Below, one piece after another: positions 44,921 through 55,600 of a DNA stretch of 64,000 nucleotides. The position numbers were made by a program, and so were the translations under genes. The stretch is from Synechococcus sp. RS9916 (GTDB taxonomy: Bacteria > Cyanobacteriota > Cyanobacteriia > PCC-6307 > Cyanobiaceae), in contig NZ_DS022299.1 in the NCBI RefSeq assembly GCF_000153825.1, positions 335,008 to 399,007 of the forward strand, written 5' to 3'. Numbering within the stretch: the stretch's first letter is position 1; every line of letters begins with the position of its first letter. The notes beneath the pieces were generated by a model. That model was not told the origin of the DNA. It made no database searches and saw nothing but the letters and a program-made list of their open reading frames with translations.

Positions 44921-45050
44921 GTGTTAGTCGGTTCCTCAGGAGACCACCCTGGGGAGGTAACGGGGAAAGCGCGGTGAAAATCCGCCACTGTCCCGCAGCT
45001 GTGAACCAAGCCGTTCCCGGTTTTGGTAGTCAGAACGCCCGCCGAGCTTG
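44921..45050 (+). promoter_or_regulatory. Cobalamin (B12) riboswitch
   Basis: The conserved core is complete: GGGAAAGCGCGGTGAAAATC, then the B12-box-like CCGCCACTGTCCCGCAGCTGTGA, with peripheral helices upstream (GTTCCTCAGGA..., 44930) and the closing segment AGTCAGAACGCCCGCCGAGC at 45028-45047. It ends 24 bases before the start codon of the His-rich DUF3721 gene, so cobalamin probably blocks that gene's translation or transcription. Confidence 0.9.
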
Positions 45051-45073
45051 TTCCCTACGACGTGGATCGATTG

Positions 45074-45382
45074 ATGTCTGTGTTCCCGACGGTTGTCTCC
45101 GCCGCACGGCTTGGCGTTCTAGGCGTTGTGGCTTCTGTTGCAGGGTTTGGCGTCAGTGTTCAGGCCCACCATGTGCCGGGTGATGACCACACCGGTGTGA
45201 TCCTGTCTGCCGATCCTGCGACGCACTCCCACTCATCTCCTCGTGGAGTGAGGGCGATGTATCCCACCCGCGAAGAAGCGGAAGCTGCTGCACCCCAGTT
45301 CGGCTGTGAAGGGGCTCACCAGATGGGTGAACAGTGGATGCCCTGTGCCTCCCACGATCAAGGCGGGCAGCATGGCAAGTAA
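45074..45382 (+). CDS. Exported His-rich DUF3721 protein under B12 riboswitch control
   Basis: A 102-residue protein with a signal peptide (AARLGVLGVVASVAGFGVSVQA) and a mature part with a His cluster (AHHVPGDDHTG, then THSHSSPRG) and a C-terminal DUF3721 block (FGCEGAHQMGEQWMPCASH) with two Cys and more His. The His/Cys content and the riboswitch suggest cobalt or other metal binding outside the cell membrane. ATG at 45074 is chosen. Confidence 0.82.
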   Translation: MSVFPTVVSAARLGVLGVVASVAGFGVSVQAHHVPGDDHTGVILSADPATHSHSSPRGVRAMYPTREEAEAAAPQFGCEGAHQMGEQWMPCASHDQGGQHGK

Positions 45383-45505
45383 CACCAGCCTGTGGTTCTG
45401 CTCTTGCGGGTTGCGTCTGCTTGGCACGGTGTGACGAACTGCAGCGAGGGGCCTGACTCGGGATCGCAGGCCTCTGAGAATGTCTGAAGTGCTTCGCCTG
45501 TCCCG

Positions 45506-45847
45506 ATGCGTGCCCTGTTCTCTGTTGTCGCTGCTCTGATCCTGCTGATCTCGGCACCTGTTTCTGCATTCGCTGGTGATGCTGTCAACGGTGCCAAGGT
45601 TTTTTCCGCCAATTGCGCTGCTTGTCATGCCGGTGGCGGCAATGTGGTGAATGGTGAGCACACCCTCCAGCAAGACGATCTCAAGGCCTATCTCGCCCAA
45701 TACAACAATGGCCATGAGAGCGCCATCGTGGCCCAGGTGACCTATGGCCTCAATGAGATGCCTGCCTTCATCGGCACGCTCACGGAGAACCAGATTTCGG
45801 ATGTGGCGGCCTACGTCGAAGAGCAGGCCAGCAACGGTTGGGGCTGA
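45506..45847 (+). CDS. petJ: Cytochrome c6 (c553)
   Basis: A soluble thylakoid-lumen electron carrier from cytochrome b6f to photosystem I (or to oxidase). The 113-residue precursor has a signal peptide ending SAFAG, the haem motif CAACH, and the axial Met in LNEMPAF, followed by the family's C-terminal ISDVAAYVEEQA. Length and motifs are typical of marine cyanobacterial c6. Terminator at 45869-45902. Confidence 0.96.
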   Translation: MRALFSVVAALILLISAPVSAFAGDAVNGAKVFSANCAACHAGGGNVVNGEHTLQQDDLKAYLAQYNNGHESAIVAQVTYGLNEMPAFIGTLTENQISDVAAYVEEQASNGWG

Positions 45848-45868
45848 TCTCTTCCCTTGGCATTTTTT

Positions 45869-45902
45869 AAGCGGTCTGGCCTGTTGGGTCAGGCCGCTTT
45901 TT
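45869..45902 (+). terminator. Intrinsic terminator of petJ
   Basis: AAGCGGTCTGGCC pairs with GGTCAGGCCGCTT around a short loop (one mispairing bulge), followed by a T-run. It lies 22 bases beyond the petJ stop. Confidence 0.85.
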
Positions 45903-45966
45903 GTTGTCGATTGAGGGATGACAGCAACGCCGTTTGATCAGGCCGCTTTAGAAGCGCTGATCATCA

Positions 45967-46368
45967 TCAGGCCCAGATCAGTTCAATCGTCAGTGCCTGT
46001 TCCAGGTTGCGTTTTACCGGGCACTCGTTTGCCATGCGCATCAGCAGGCGGCGTTGCTCTGCTGTGCAGTGCTCGGGCAGGTGAACATGCAGGCGAAGCT
46101 TCTCGATTTTTCGGGGGCCCGATTGGGTCATGCGTTTCTCAACCCGGGCCGTGGCACCGCGCACGTCCCATTGCCTGCGCTTTGCGGTGATGCCCATCAC
46201 CGTGAGCACGCAAGTGCCCAGCGATGTCGCCAGCAAATCAGTGGGGGAGAAGCTTTCACCCAAACCGTCGTGGTCTGAGGGGGCATCGGTGTGCAACTGA
46301 CTGCCCGAGGGGCCGTGGGTCGCTTCGCAGTGCAGATCGCCTGTGTAGCGGCAGTCGATCGTGGTCAT
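45967..46368 (-). CDS. OsmC/Ohr-family protein
   Basis: A 133-residue protein with the two redox Cys of the family: GTCVLTVMG (after SPTDLLATSL) and ECPVKRNLEQAL. OsmC-type proteins reduce organic hydroperoxides using thiol or lipoyl electrons. ATG at 46368 is chosen over a GTG 6 bases upstream. It diverges from the DMT permease. Confidence 0.88.
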   Translation of the reverse strand: MTTIDCRYTGDLHCEATHGPSGSQLHTDAPSDHDGLGESFSPTDLLATSLGTCVLTVMGITAKRRQWDVRGATARVEKRMTQSGPRKIEKLRLHVHLPEHCTAEQRRLLMRMANECPVKRNLEQALTIELIWA

Positions 46369-46500
46369 GTTCACTCTCCCCGTTCTCGCCTCAGTCTCGG
46401 TCTCTTCTCAGGGGTCGACCATCGCGACCATGCACCGTGATGGATGGCAACGGCGCTCGCGATGATCAAAGTGAAGACGGTTGTTTCGTGCTCTTGAGCG

Positions 46501-47451
46501 ATGGGCCGTGGGATGGGGGTTCTGGCACTGTTCATCCTGCTGAGGGGCAGTGACAGCTCTTTGCTCAAATGGCTGCAGATTCAGGGGTCCGCGGCTGCCG
46601 GTGCTGGGCAACCCATCAGTTTCTGCAACGTGTTCTTCTTCTCCAGCTTGGTCACCGGTTTGGTGATCTTGTTCTGGGATCGCCGCGGCACGATGCGCCG
46701 CTTGCCGTCTCTGAACCCGACGGACCGGCGCCTGTTGGTGACCCACTCCTTCACCGGCTTCTTCCTGGCGCCCATGGCCTACTACTTGGCCCTTGAACAG
46801 CTCAGCGTTGTGCAGCAAACGTTGCTGTTCAGTCTCACCGTGCCCTGCACAGCCTTGGTCGCCCGGTTTGTGCTGAAGGAATCCTTGCCTCGGTTGTTCC
46901 CGCTCAGCTGTGGTTTGATCACGCTCGGTTTGCTGCTGTCTGCGCGAGCTGGGGCAATGGCAGACAGCCCGGGCATGGCCCTGGATGGCCGCGGGGTGGC
47001 CTGGGCGTGTGTGGGGATTGCTGCCTTTGCCTGGAGTGGGGTGAATGCACGGCTGCTCAGCCAGAAGTCGATTGGCGTTGGCCTCAGCATTGGTGTGAGC
47101 AGCCTGATGGCAGCACTGGCCTTCGCGGTGATCGCCATCGTGCTGTTCGGCCCCAGTCACTTCATCGCGTTAAGCCGCTGGTGGGTGTTGGGGGTCATCG
47201 GTGGGTATGCGTGTCTTGTCACCCTTGGAAGTCAGTGGAGCTTGATGCAGGCTTATGCCTGTCTTGGTGTGGTGACGGTCACGGTGTGGGCGACGCTCAC
47301 CCTGGTGGTGTCTCTGGTGGTGGCCCATGGGCTGCTGGCGGAGCCCTTAAGCCCGATGGCCATCGGGGCTGCGGCCCTGATCGTGCTGGCGGTCTTGGTG
47401 CAGCATTGGTCTCCGATGAGGCGTCCAGCACCTGAAGCAGTTAGTCGTTGA
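46501..47451 (+). CDS. DMT-superfamily (EamA) permease
   Basis: A 316-residue inner-membrane protein with ten hydrophobic segments in two EamA repeats. Typical segments: FFFSSLVTGLVILFW, FTGFFLAPMAYYLALEQL, TVPCTALVARFVLKESLPRL (the conserved end of repeat one), and AEPLSPMAIGAAALIVLAVL near the end. It exports or imports metabolites; the substrate is unknown. Its end overlaps the convergent VanW gene by 11 bases. Confidence 0.85.
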   Translation: MGRGMGVLALFILLRGSDSSLLKWLQIQGSAAAGAGQPISFCNVFFFSSLVTGLVILFWDRRGTMRRLPSLNPTDRRLLVTHSFTGFFLAPMAYYLALEQLSVVQQTLLFSLTVPCTALVARFVLKESLPRLFPLSCGLITLGLLLSARAGAMADSPGMALDGRGVAWACVGIAAFAWSGVNARLLSQKSIGVGLSIGVSSLMAALAFAVIAIVLFGPSHFIALSRWWVLGVIGGYACLVTLGSQWSLMQAYACLGVVTVTVWATLTLVVSLVVAHGLLAEPLSPMAIGAAALIVLAVLVQHWSPMRRPAPEAVSR

Positions 47452-48238
47452 TTGGATACATGACGCGCGACCTGTTGCGCATCAGCAGTCGCTCATCGAT
47501 GGTTTCGCCGCTGTTTCGATCCACTTGGCGCTGCCAGAGGCTGTTGCAGCGGTAGTGGACCTCTCCGTCCTGCTCGAAATGATGGTCCTTCTCGATCACT
47601 TGGTAGCTGAAGGGGGGGATGGATTCCGCCCGCAGTTCTCCGCAGAGATGGGTGTCGTTGAGCCACACCATCAGTTGCAGGGTCTGATTAGTGGGGTTAC
47701 GAAACCGCAGATCCACGTAGTTGTAAAAGAGGCTGGCACCACTGCCGAAGGGCAACACCCGGCCTTCATCGGGGAAGGGATCGAAGCTGTGATGGTGCCG
47801 CTCCGTCAGTTGGAGGGGACTGTGCAGCCCCATCCAATGGATCAAATTCGCTAGTTGGCACAGACCACCGCCAACTCCCACCGTCACCTTGCCTTGGGAG
47901 AGCTGCACTCCTGGGAGGTAGCCCTTGCGGGCTGATGTGCGACCGATCCGTCGCCAGATCGAGAGGGTGGCACCAGGAGGAATCAGCAGGCCATGCAGGT
48001 GGGGGGTGGCCAGTTGCAGGTTGACCACCTTGTTGTGCTGGAGCTGGGGATCGGTGTCCCCCAGCCGGCGCAACAGCAGCGATTGGTGACGCACCAATCC
48101 CATCGGCAGGGGGTCAGTGCTCTGTTGGTGCGCAAAGACCACCCCTTGATGCCAATCCTGCCAACGACGTTTCCAGCGCAGTTGATGGATCCGAAGGGGC
48201 CGCATCTGTTGCCGGATCCGCTGACGCAAGCTGTTCAT
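47441..48238 (-). CDS. VanW family protein
   Basis: A 265-residue protein with the VanW core: LLIPPGATLSIWRRIGRTSARKGYLPG, GGGLCQLANLIHWMGLHSPL, RHHHSFDPFPDEGRVLPFGSG, and the YNYVDLRFRNPTNQTLQL strand. VanW proteins occur in cell-wall-related settings in Gram-positive bacteria, but their reaction is not known. Starts on ATG; diverges from rsmE. Confidence 0.88.
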   Translation of the reverse strand: MNSLRQRIRQQMRPLRIHQLRWKRRWQDWHQGVVFAHQQSTDPLPMGLVRHQSLLLRRLGDTDPQLQHNKVVNLQLATPHLHGLLIPPGATLSIWRRIGRTSARKGYLPGVQLSQGKVTVGVGGGLCQLANLIHWMGLHSPLQLTERHHHSFDPFPDEGRVLPFGSGASLFYNYVDLRFRNPTNQTLQLMVWLNDTHLCGELRAESIPPFSYQVIEKDHHFEQDGEVHYRCNSLWQRQVDRNSGETIDERLLMRNRSRVMYPIND

Positions 48239-48296
48239 CAGTGCTGGTGAGGTGGTGGGTCATGGCAGCGTTGGAGTCGCAAAGACTTGCGCTCGC

Positions 48297-49019
48297 ATGA
48301 ACCTGGTGCTGCTGCGGGAGGGTGACGCCTGGTTGTCGGACAACGTGGTGACCCTCACCGATCATCGTGCCGATCACATCCTTCGTCACCTGGGGGCGAG
48401 TGTGGGTGATGCCGTGAGGGTGGGACAGCTGGGCGGCAAGGTGGGTGTTGGGCGCCTTGAAGCCATTGACCAAGGGCATGTGACCCTGTCGGTGCAACTC
48501 GAGGCTGATCCCCCCCCGCGCCATCACTTCGACATTGTCTTGGCTTTGCCCAGGCCGAAGATGCTGCGTCGCATCTTGCGCACCGTGGCGGAGTTTGGCG
48601 TGGAGAACTTGCACCTGATCAACAGTGCTCGCGTGGAGAAGAGTTATTGGCAGACTCCGCTGCTGAGTGCTGCCAAGGTTGATGACGCGCTGATGGCGGG
48701 GATGGAGCGCTCCAGCGACACGGTGGCGCCCAGGGTCCATCTGCACAAACGCTTCCGCCCCTTTGTGGAGGATCAACTCGTGGATCTGTGTGCGGGGAGG
48801 TCCTGTTGGATCGCTGATATGGATGCCCCAATGGCCCTGGCGGCTCAACCAATCAATCGGGCGGTGGTGATGATCGGGCCGGAAGGGGGATTCGTTCCCT
48901 TTGAGATTGCCTTGGCGCAAAAGGCTTTGGCCAAGCGGGTGCACTTAGGTGTGCGTACTTTTTCCGTCGACACGGCACTGACCACGGTGCTGGCCCAAGT
49001 GCTTCCCGGTGCTGCCTAG
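48297..49019 (+). CDS. rsmE: 16S rRNA (uracil-1498-N3)-methyltransferase
   Basis: A 240-residue SPOUT-class methyltransferase that modifies U1498 of 16S rRNA. The N-terminal PUA-like domain has HRADHILRHLGASVGD; the knotted SAM-binding end has MIGPEGGFVPFEI and LGVRTFSVDTALTTVLAQ (RsmE: LGxRILRxETA, here altered to RTFSVDTA). ATG at 48297 is chosen. Two small conserved genes follow on the same strand. Confidence 0.93.
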   Translation: MNLVLLREGDAWLSDNVVTLTDHRADHILRHLGASVGDAVRVGQLGGKVGVGRLEAIDQGHVTLSVQLEADPPPRHHFDIVLALPRPKMLRRILRTVAEFGVENLHLINSARVEKSYWQTPLLSAAKVDDALMAGMERSSDTVAPRVHLHKRFRPFVEDQLVDLCAGRSCWIADMDAPMALAAQPINRAVVMIGPEGGFVPFEIALAQKALAKRVHLGVRTFSVDTALTTVLAQVLPGAA

Positions 49020-49028
49020 TGCGAAGGT

Positions 49029-49382
49029 ATGGAGCTGGACGCCCGGATCCAGTTGGAGATCGACGCCATGACCGACAGCAAAGACCATGCCGCGCTGCAG
49101 GCCCTTGTGGCTGACGTTGGGGCGGGCAATGTGATCGATGCCGAATTGCTTGAGGGGTGCGCAGTGGCCGCCCATGAGCTGGATGAGATGGATGCCGATC
49201 AAGCGGCTCAGGTGGCTGCCCATTGCTTCGCGACCTTGTTCGATCACAAGGTGGATCAGTCCTCCGGCGCGGAAGCAGATCCCGACGAGGGCTTCTGGAG
49301 CGGCAGCGTGCAGGGCTTTGGCTTTGAAATCAGCCGTGATGACCTAGGTGATTTGGTGATCGATTTTCTCGATGCGGCCTGA
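49029..49382 (+). CDS. Small acidic conserved protein
   Basis: A 117-residue acidic cytoplasmic protein: helical (ARIQLEIDAMTDSKDHAAL, AVAAHELDEMDADQAAQVAAHCF), with a C-terminal Trp/Gly motif (GFWSGSVQGFGFEISRDDLGDLV). Conserved in marine Synechococcus as far as I can judge; function unknown. 9 bases after rsmE; its stop overlaps the next ATG by one base. Confidence 0.7.
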   Translation: MELDARIQLEIDAMTDSKDHAALQALVADVGAGNVIDAELLEGCAVAAHELDEMDADQAAQVAAHCFATLFDHKVDQSSGAEADPDEGFWSGSVQGFGFEISRDDLGDLVIDFLDAA

Positions 49383-49612
49383 TGACGCCTGAGGATCTCA
49401 AGGCCGATCTTTCCGAGCGCTTGGGCCAGCGGGTGAGCGAGCTGTTCACCCGTGAGGGAAACCCCGTTGTGGAGATGACCGATCTCTACCAACCATCCCC
49501 CGCAGGATTTGGTGGTCAGTTGCGGCTGAGGGATGGCAGCCGCATGGCGTGGGAGTTATGGCTTGAGGATGGCGAGAGCTGGAATTTTCATGCCAGCCCC
49601 GTGGTTGGTTGA
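49382..49612 (+). CDS. Small conserved protein
   Basis: A 76-residue protein: a helix (PEDLKADLSERLGQRVSELF) and a beta-rich end (QLRLRDGSRMAWELWLEDGES). It starts in the stop of the preceding gene (TGATG), so rsmE and the two small genes form one transcription unit. It converges with the giant autotransporter gene, 25 bases away. No function known. Confidence 0.65.
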   Translation: MTPEDLKADLSERLGQRVSELFTREGNPVVEMTDLYQPSPAGFGGQLRLRDGSRMAWELWLEDGESWNFHASPVVG

Positions 49613-49637
49613 GCGGTTGTTGTTGTTGATTAGTGGA

Positions 49638-52600
49638 TCAGAACGACCACCTAAAGCCGCCGCCGTAGTTGATGGATTGGGTGCTGGAAGGTGAGAGCTG
49701 ACCGAGACCGTTGATGTAGACGGAGAAGCGATCATTGAAAGCAACATCAAGGCCGAGACCGAGGTTGAACCAGGAGGACGGCGCTGGTGTGCCGTCGACC
49801 GTGAAGGACCCTTTGGGAGCGGAGTTAAAGCGCGCGGTGAGCGAGCGGTTGGTGTCACCGAGATCCCAGGCATACCCGAGGGAGATGCGGGGGATGAGGG
49901 TGAGGTCACCGTTGCTCTTAAAGGGTTGCTTGTAGGAGAGACCGATCTCGAGGGGGATGGAGTTGTAGGTAGCGGCGTCGTAGGTGAGGGCGTAGCTGGC
50001 TTTGCCGGGGTTGGGGGTCTTGATCAGCGGGTTGCCGGGCTGAATGTAGGCGGTGTTGTTGGAGGTGGTGGTTTCGGAGTATTGGGCTTGGTTGAGCTGG
50101 AGCCAGCTGAGGCCAAGGGAGGGTGTGAGGCTGCCCTGGTTGCCGGTGGCGATGAGGTGGCTGAGGCGGAGGCTGCCGCCGATGGCGGTGCTGCTGGATG
50201 AGCCTTGTTCGGTGGAGGGGTAACCGGGGATGTTGACCTGACGGGTGATGTCGGTGGAGAAGCCACCGGCGGAGAAGGAACCTGAGAGCCAGGTGGCTGG
50301 GGTGAGGCGCTGCTTGGCATAGAGCATGCCGCTCCAGCCCTCGGTTTTGCCGAATGTGGTGGGCTCTGTGGTGGTGGTCCAGAGGTTGTCAAAGCGGCCG
50401 GCGATACCGATGAGGGTGTTGTCACCGACGAGGGTGTCAGCGCCAACGGAGGTGTTGAAGGCATTGGTGCTGTAACCGGATTGGTCTGAGGTTCCGCTGC
50501 CCGGTGTGGTGGCATCAGAGCCACCGGCATTGACCCAGGTGCGCCACTTGCCGCAATCAGCGGGATCACCGGTGTAAGTGTCGCCGGGCTTGAGGGATTG
50601 GACGTTGAGGATGCAGCGCTGGAGCTGGGAGAGGACGGCGGAATCGAGGGTGTCTTGGACCTCAGCTTGGAAGGCCTGACCGGTGGCGAGGGCGACTTGG
50701 GGGAAGGCGGCGGAGGTGGCGCCAGAGAGCTGGCGGTAGAGGGCGTTGAGCTCTTTGGTGGTCTCCTGGGCAAAGATCAGCGCAGCCGTGGAATTGAAGT
50801 CCGAGGTGCTGCCCGCAGCTTGGATGGTGTTGACGGCCTTGCCGACGGCGGTGGAGTTGGGATCAAGGCCCTTGGGGGCGTAGTCAACGGTGTACTTGAA
50901 GGCGAGATCGGTGCGGTTCTCGATCAGATCAAAGCCAAAGGAGGCAACGGCTGATTTGGGAGCGATGAGCTTGAGATCACCGATGGTGATGCCTTCTTGG
51001 GCATTGATGATGCCGTCTGAGATGAAGGTGCCAGGCATGGCCTGACCGACCTGGTTGGCGAGGAGCTCAACGGTGCCATCGAGGTTGGCCTCGTAGTGGG
51101 TGGTGAGGTTGTCGGTCTCGCCGGAGCGGAGGACGAGATCAGCCTCATAGAGGGAGGTGTCTGTGGTGATGTAGTTGGCAATGACCTTCATGTTGCCGAT
51201 GCGGTATTCACCGCCTGGGTTGACGATGCCGCGCTGGGTGACAGTGACGTTGCCGTTGGCATGCACGAGGTAGGACTCCATGCGTGCATCGGGCGCGTTG
51301 TAGATGTTGTTGGTGATCCCTGGAATGATGATGTCGCCGGAGATCGTGCCGTAGTTGCGGATCTCATCAGGGCCGCCCGGGCCGGTGATGGCATCACTGC
51401 TGCCATCGGTGCCGCCAATGATGGTGCCGTAGTTGTTGATGCGCTCGACATCATCGGTGGGGAGGTTGATGGCGGAGCCACCATCGCCGCCTTGAATGAC
51501 GGCACCTTCTGCATTCTCAATGCGGAGGTTGCCGCTGAGGTCACTGGTGCTCTTGGTGATGCCGACGCCGCCTTGGCCTGTGGCAACGATGGTGCCGGTA
51601 TTGTTGACGACGACTTCACCGGCTGGAGCTAAGCCATCGGTGGCGCCTTGGGTGATGTTGGAGACAAAGCCGCCTGCGTTTTGGTAGAGGTAGGCGCCGC
51701 CTGCTGCGTTCTGGAAGAGGAGCGCTGTTGCACCGTCACCGGAGGCGCTGATGGTGCCGGAGTTGTTGACGGTGATGTCACCGGAGCTGCCTGTGGGGTT
51801 GCCGAGCAAGGAGATGGCGTTTTCCTTTCTGGCGCCGCCAAAGACGAAACCACCACTGCCGGCAATGGTTTGGGCGACCACGGCGTGGGAGCCGGTGCCG
51901 GATGTGGCGATGGTGCCTGAGTTGGTGAAGGTGATGTTGCCGGAGCTGGAGTTGGCGTTGGTGTTGCTCAGGGAAACGGCGCCTGTGGAGGAGCCAGCAA
52001 CACCGCCGCCGCCACCGATGGTTTGGAGGAGCACACCAAAGCTGTTGTCACCGGTGGTGGAGATGATGCCTGTGTTGGTGGCCTCAATGTCACCGGAGCT
52101 GGTGGAGGTGCCTGCGTGGCCAGGGGAGGAGAAGCTGACGCTGGTGCCGCCGGTGGTGTAGCCACCACCGCCACCGATGGACTGGAGGACGACAGCGGGT
52201 GAGAGGTTGCCTGATGTGGCGATGCCGGCGGTGGGTGTGGAGACGATGCCGACTTCTGCGACTTCGGTGTCTGTGCTGCCGCCAGCGGCGTTGCTCCAGG
52301 AGATGGCGCCAGCAGCGGCATTGGCCGCGGTGGTGCCAGCGCCGCCAGCACCGAGCTGAACAGTGCCAGTGGTGGATGCGGCGTAGCCGCCACCACCGCC
52401 GATGGTCTGGGCGATCAGTGCTGGGCTGGTGTCACCGGTGGAGAGGATCTGGGCTGCGGAGTTGACGGTGAGGCTGAGGGCACCTGCGGAGGTGTTGCCG
52501 GTGTTGGGCTCGGTGAGGGCCGTTGTGCGGCCAAGGGTGAGGTTGCCGCCGACGGTGTCAACGCTGCCGCCGCCGCCGCCGATGGTCTGGGCGAGGAGTG

Positions 52601-55600
52601 CGGGGGAGAAGCTGCCAGCGGAGCTGATGCGGTTGTCGGCGGTGATGGTGAGGTTTCCAGCGGAGCGGTTGCCGCTGCCGAGGCCGCCGAGGGTGGCATC
52701 GCCGCCGATGGCACCTGCGGTGCCGCCACCACCACCGATGGTTTGGAGCATGGCCGCAGCACTGCGATCACCGGCGCTGCTGAGGTTGGAGTTGAGGGTG
52801 ATGGAGAGGGCGCCGGCCTGAGCCTCGGGTGCAGTGAGGAGGGCATTGGTGGAGGTGCCGCCGAGGACGGCCGTGCCACCGATATCGCCGGCGCGACCGC
52901 CGCCGCCGCCGATGGATTGGATCAGCAGAGCGGAGGCATCGATGCCGTTGGTGGCCGAATCAATTTGGCTGGCGAGGGTGAGCGCAGCGCCTGTGGAGGT
53001 GGCGCGGTAGAGACCGCCGAGCTGGGCATTGGCGGTGGTGCTGCCGGTGTAGCCACCACCACCACCGATGGATTGATAGGTGAGGCCGCTGGAGCCAGCG
53101 CCTGTGGTGAGGATGGAGCTGCTGCCGCCGGCGGTGAAGGCGACGGTGCCGCCGCTGCCGGAGGTGCCGAGGTCCCCGCCACCGAGGAGGAGATCACCGC
53201 TGCTGGTGTCGGTGCTGGGGAAGACCAGACCACCGCCGCCGCCGACGGATTGGAGGACAAAGGCGGGAGATTGGGTTCCGCTGGTGAGGATGGAGCCGTT
53301 GCCGCCATTGGCGGCAAGGTTGAGGGTGACGTTGCCGGCGTTACCGGTGGCGCCATTGCCGCCGAGGGTGACCGATCCGGCTGCGCTGCCAGCGCGACCA
53401 CCACCGGCGCCGATGGATTGGGCGGAGATGCCGATGGATTGATCACCGGTGGTGGTGATGGTGCCGGTGGTGTTGATGGTGATGTCTGCGGCATCGCCAT
53501 TGGCAAGAGCCGACGCGCCCATGGTGAGGGCGGTGGTGGTGGCTCCAGCCACACCACCGCCAGCGCCGATGGACTGGAGGAGGAGACCGTCGCTGCCAAA
53601 GCCGGTGGTGGTGATATCAGCGTTGAGGTCAACGGTGATGGCACCGGCGTCGAGGTTGAGGCTGGAGGTCGAGCCGAGGGTGGCGGAGCTGGAGGGCAGT
53701 GGCGCATAACCACCGCCGCCGCCGATGGACTGGGCGATCAGCGCTGGTGAGAAGTCACCAAAGGTGGAGAGGTCCCCTGTGATGGCGAGATCGATGGTGC
53801 TGGCCTGGTTGTCGGTGGCGCCATTGCCGCCGAGGGTGAGGGTGGTGGCGGAGGCATCCGCGAGGCCAAAGACGGCACCACCACCACCGGCGATGGACTG
53901 GGCGACGACGGCAGCGGAATTGCTGCTGGCGGTGGCGATGGGTGCAGTGGTGGAGAAGGAGATGGCGGCACTGTCATTGGTGCCGATGACCGAGCCACCG
54001 AGGCGGATGGCGTTGCCACCAGCGGCGGTGGTGTAGAGGCCGCCGCCGGCGATGGACTGGAGGATCACACCGGAGGAGTTGATGCCGGCGGTGGAGATGG
54101 CACCGGAGTTGGTGAAGTTGATGGACCCCGAGCGGCTGTCCCCAAAGCCGGAGCCCCCTGCGGTGACGGAGGTGGGAGCACTGCCGATGAGTGCGCCGCT
54201 GCCACCGATGGATTGGATGGTGAAACCAGGGGAGCTGATGCCGGAGGTGGAGATGGGAGCAGCGCTGGTGGCGGTGATGGCACCGCCGCGGACATCGCTG
54301 CCTTCTGCGGAGGTGCTGCCGGTGGTGACGCTGCCATCCACAGCGCCGAGGAGGCCACCACCACCACCGATGGACTGGAGGACGACGCCTGGGCTGTCGT
54401 TGCCGGCGGTGGAGATGGTGCGCGAGAGCTGGGTGTAGTTGAGGTCGCCAGCGGAGGCATTGACGCCGAGCTGTTGGGTGCCGCCGATGACGACGTCGCC
54501 GCCGACATCAGCGACGATGCCGCCGCCGCCGCCGATGGACTGGAGGATCGCACCTGGGCTGTTGGCCCCGAAGGTGGCGACTGCAAAGGGAAGGGTGAGC
54601 TCAAGATCAGCACCCGTGGATTTGCCAGTGGTGAGGCCGCCGAGTTGAACGGTGCCAGCGGGGACGCTGCCGATCCAACCACCACCACCACCGATGGACT
54701 GGTGGATGACGCCAGGAGAGAAGAGGCCTGTGGCCTGGAGGATGCCGCCGCCTTCGACGAGGGTGAGAGTGCCGCCGGAACCGGCGGTGCCATTGGTGCC
54801 GCCGCCGAGGATGACGGTGCCGCTTGCGGTGGAGTCACCGAGGCCGACCATGCCGCCGCCGCCGCCGACGGATTGCATGAGGTAGGAAGGCGAGTAGTCA
54901 CCGGCTGTGGCGATGGTGCCAGCGGTGTTGTTGATGGTGACGTTGCCGGCATCACCGGAGGCGTTGTCGCCACCAAGGGTGATCAGCCCGCTGGCGCTGC
55001 CGATGCGACCACCGCCTGCGCCGACGGATTGGGCCACAACACCGGCGCTGTAGTCACCGGCGGTGGCGATGGTGCCGCCGGTGTTGTCGACGGTGACATC
55101 GCTGGCATCGCCAAAGGCATTGATGCCGCCCATGGCGAGGGCGAGGGTGCTGGAGCCGGCGTTGCCGCCGCCACCGCTGATGGATTGGGCGATGAGGCCC
55201 TCGGAGTAATTGCCAGAGGTGGAGATGGTGCCCTGGTGGGTGATGAGCACGCTGCCGGCATTGCCCGTGCCGCCGCTGACGCCGAGGCGCATGGTCTTGC
55301 CGTTTTGTGACGTGAAGCCACCACCACCAGCGATGGATTGGGCGATGACGCCCTGGGACTGGAGGCCTGTGGTGATGAGGGTGCTGCCGCCACTGAAGAA
55401 GAGGTCAATGGAGCCGCTGCTGCCGATCTGCTGACCGGTGCCGCCGAGGGTGACGGTTTCACCAATGCCGGTGCCGTCACCACCGACGTAGCCACCACCA
55501 CCACCGATGGTCTGGGCGATGAGTGCGGGCGAGGAGACGCCGGTGGTCTGGATGCGGGAGTTGAACTTGGAGGTGAGGCTGAGGTCACCGGAGCTGGTGT

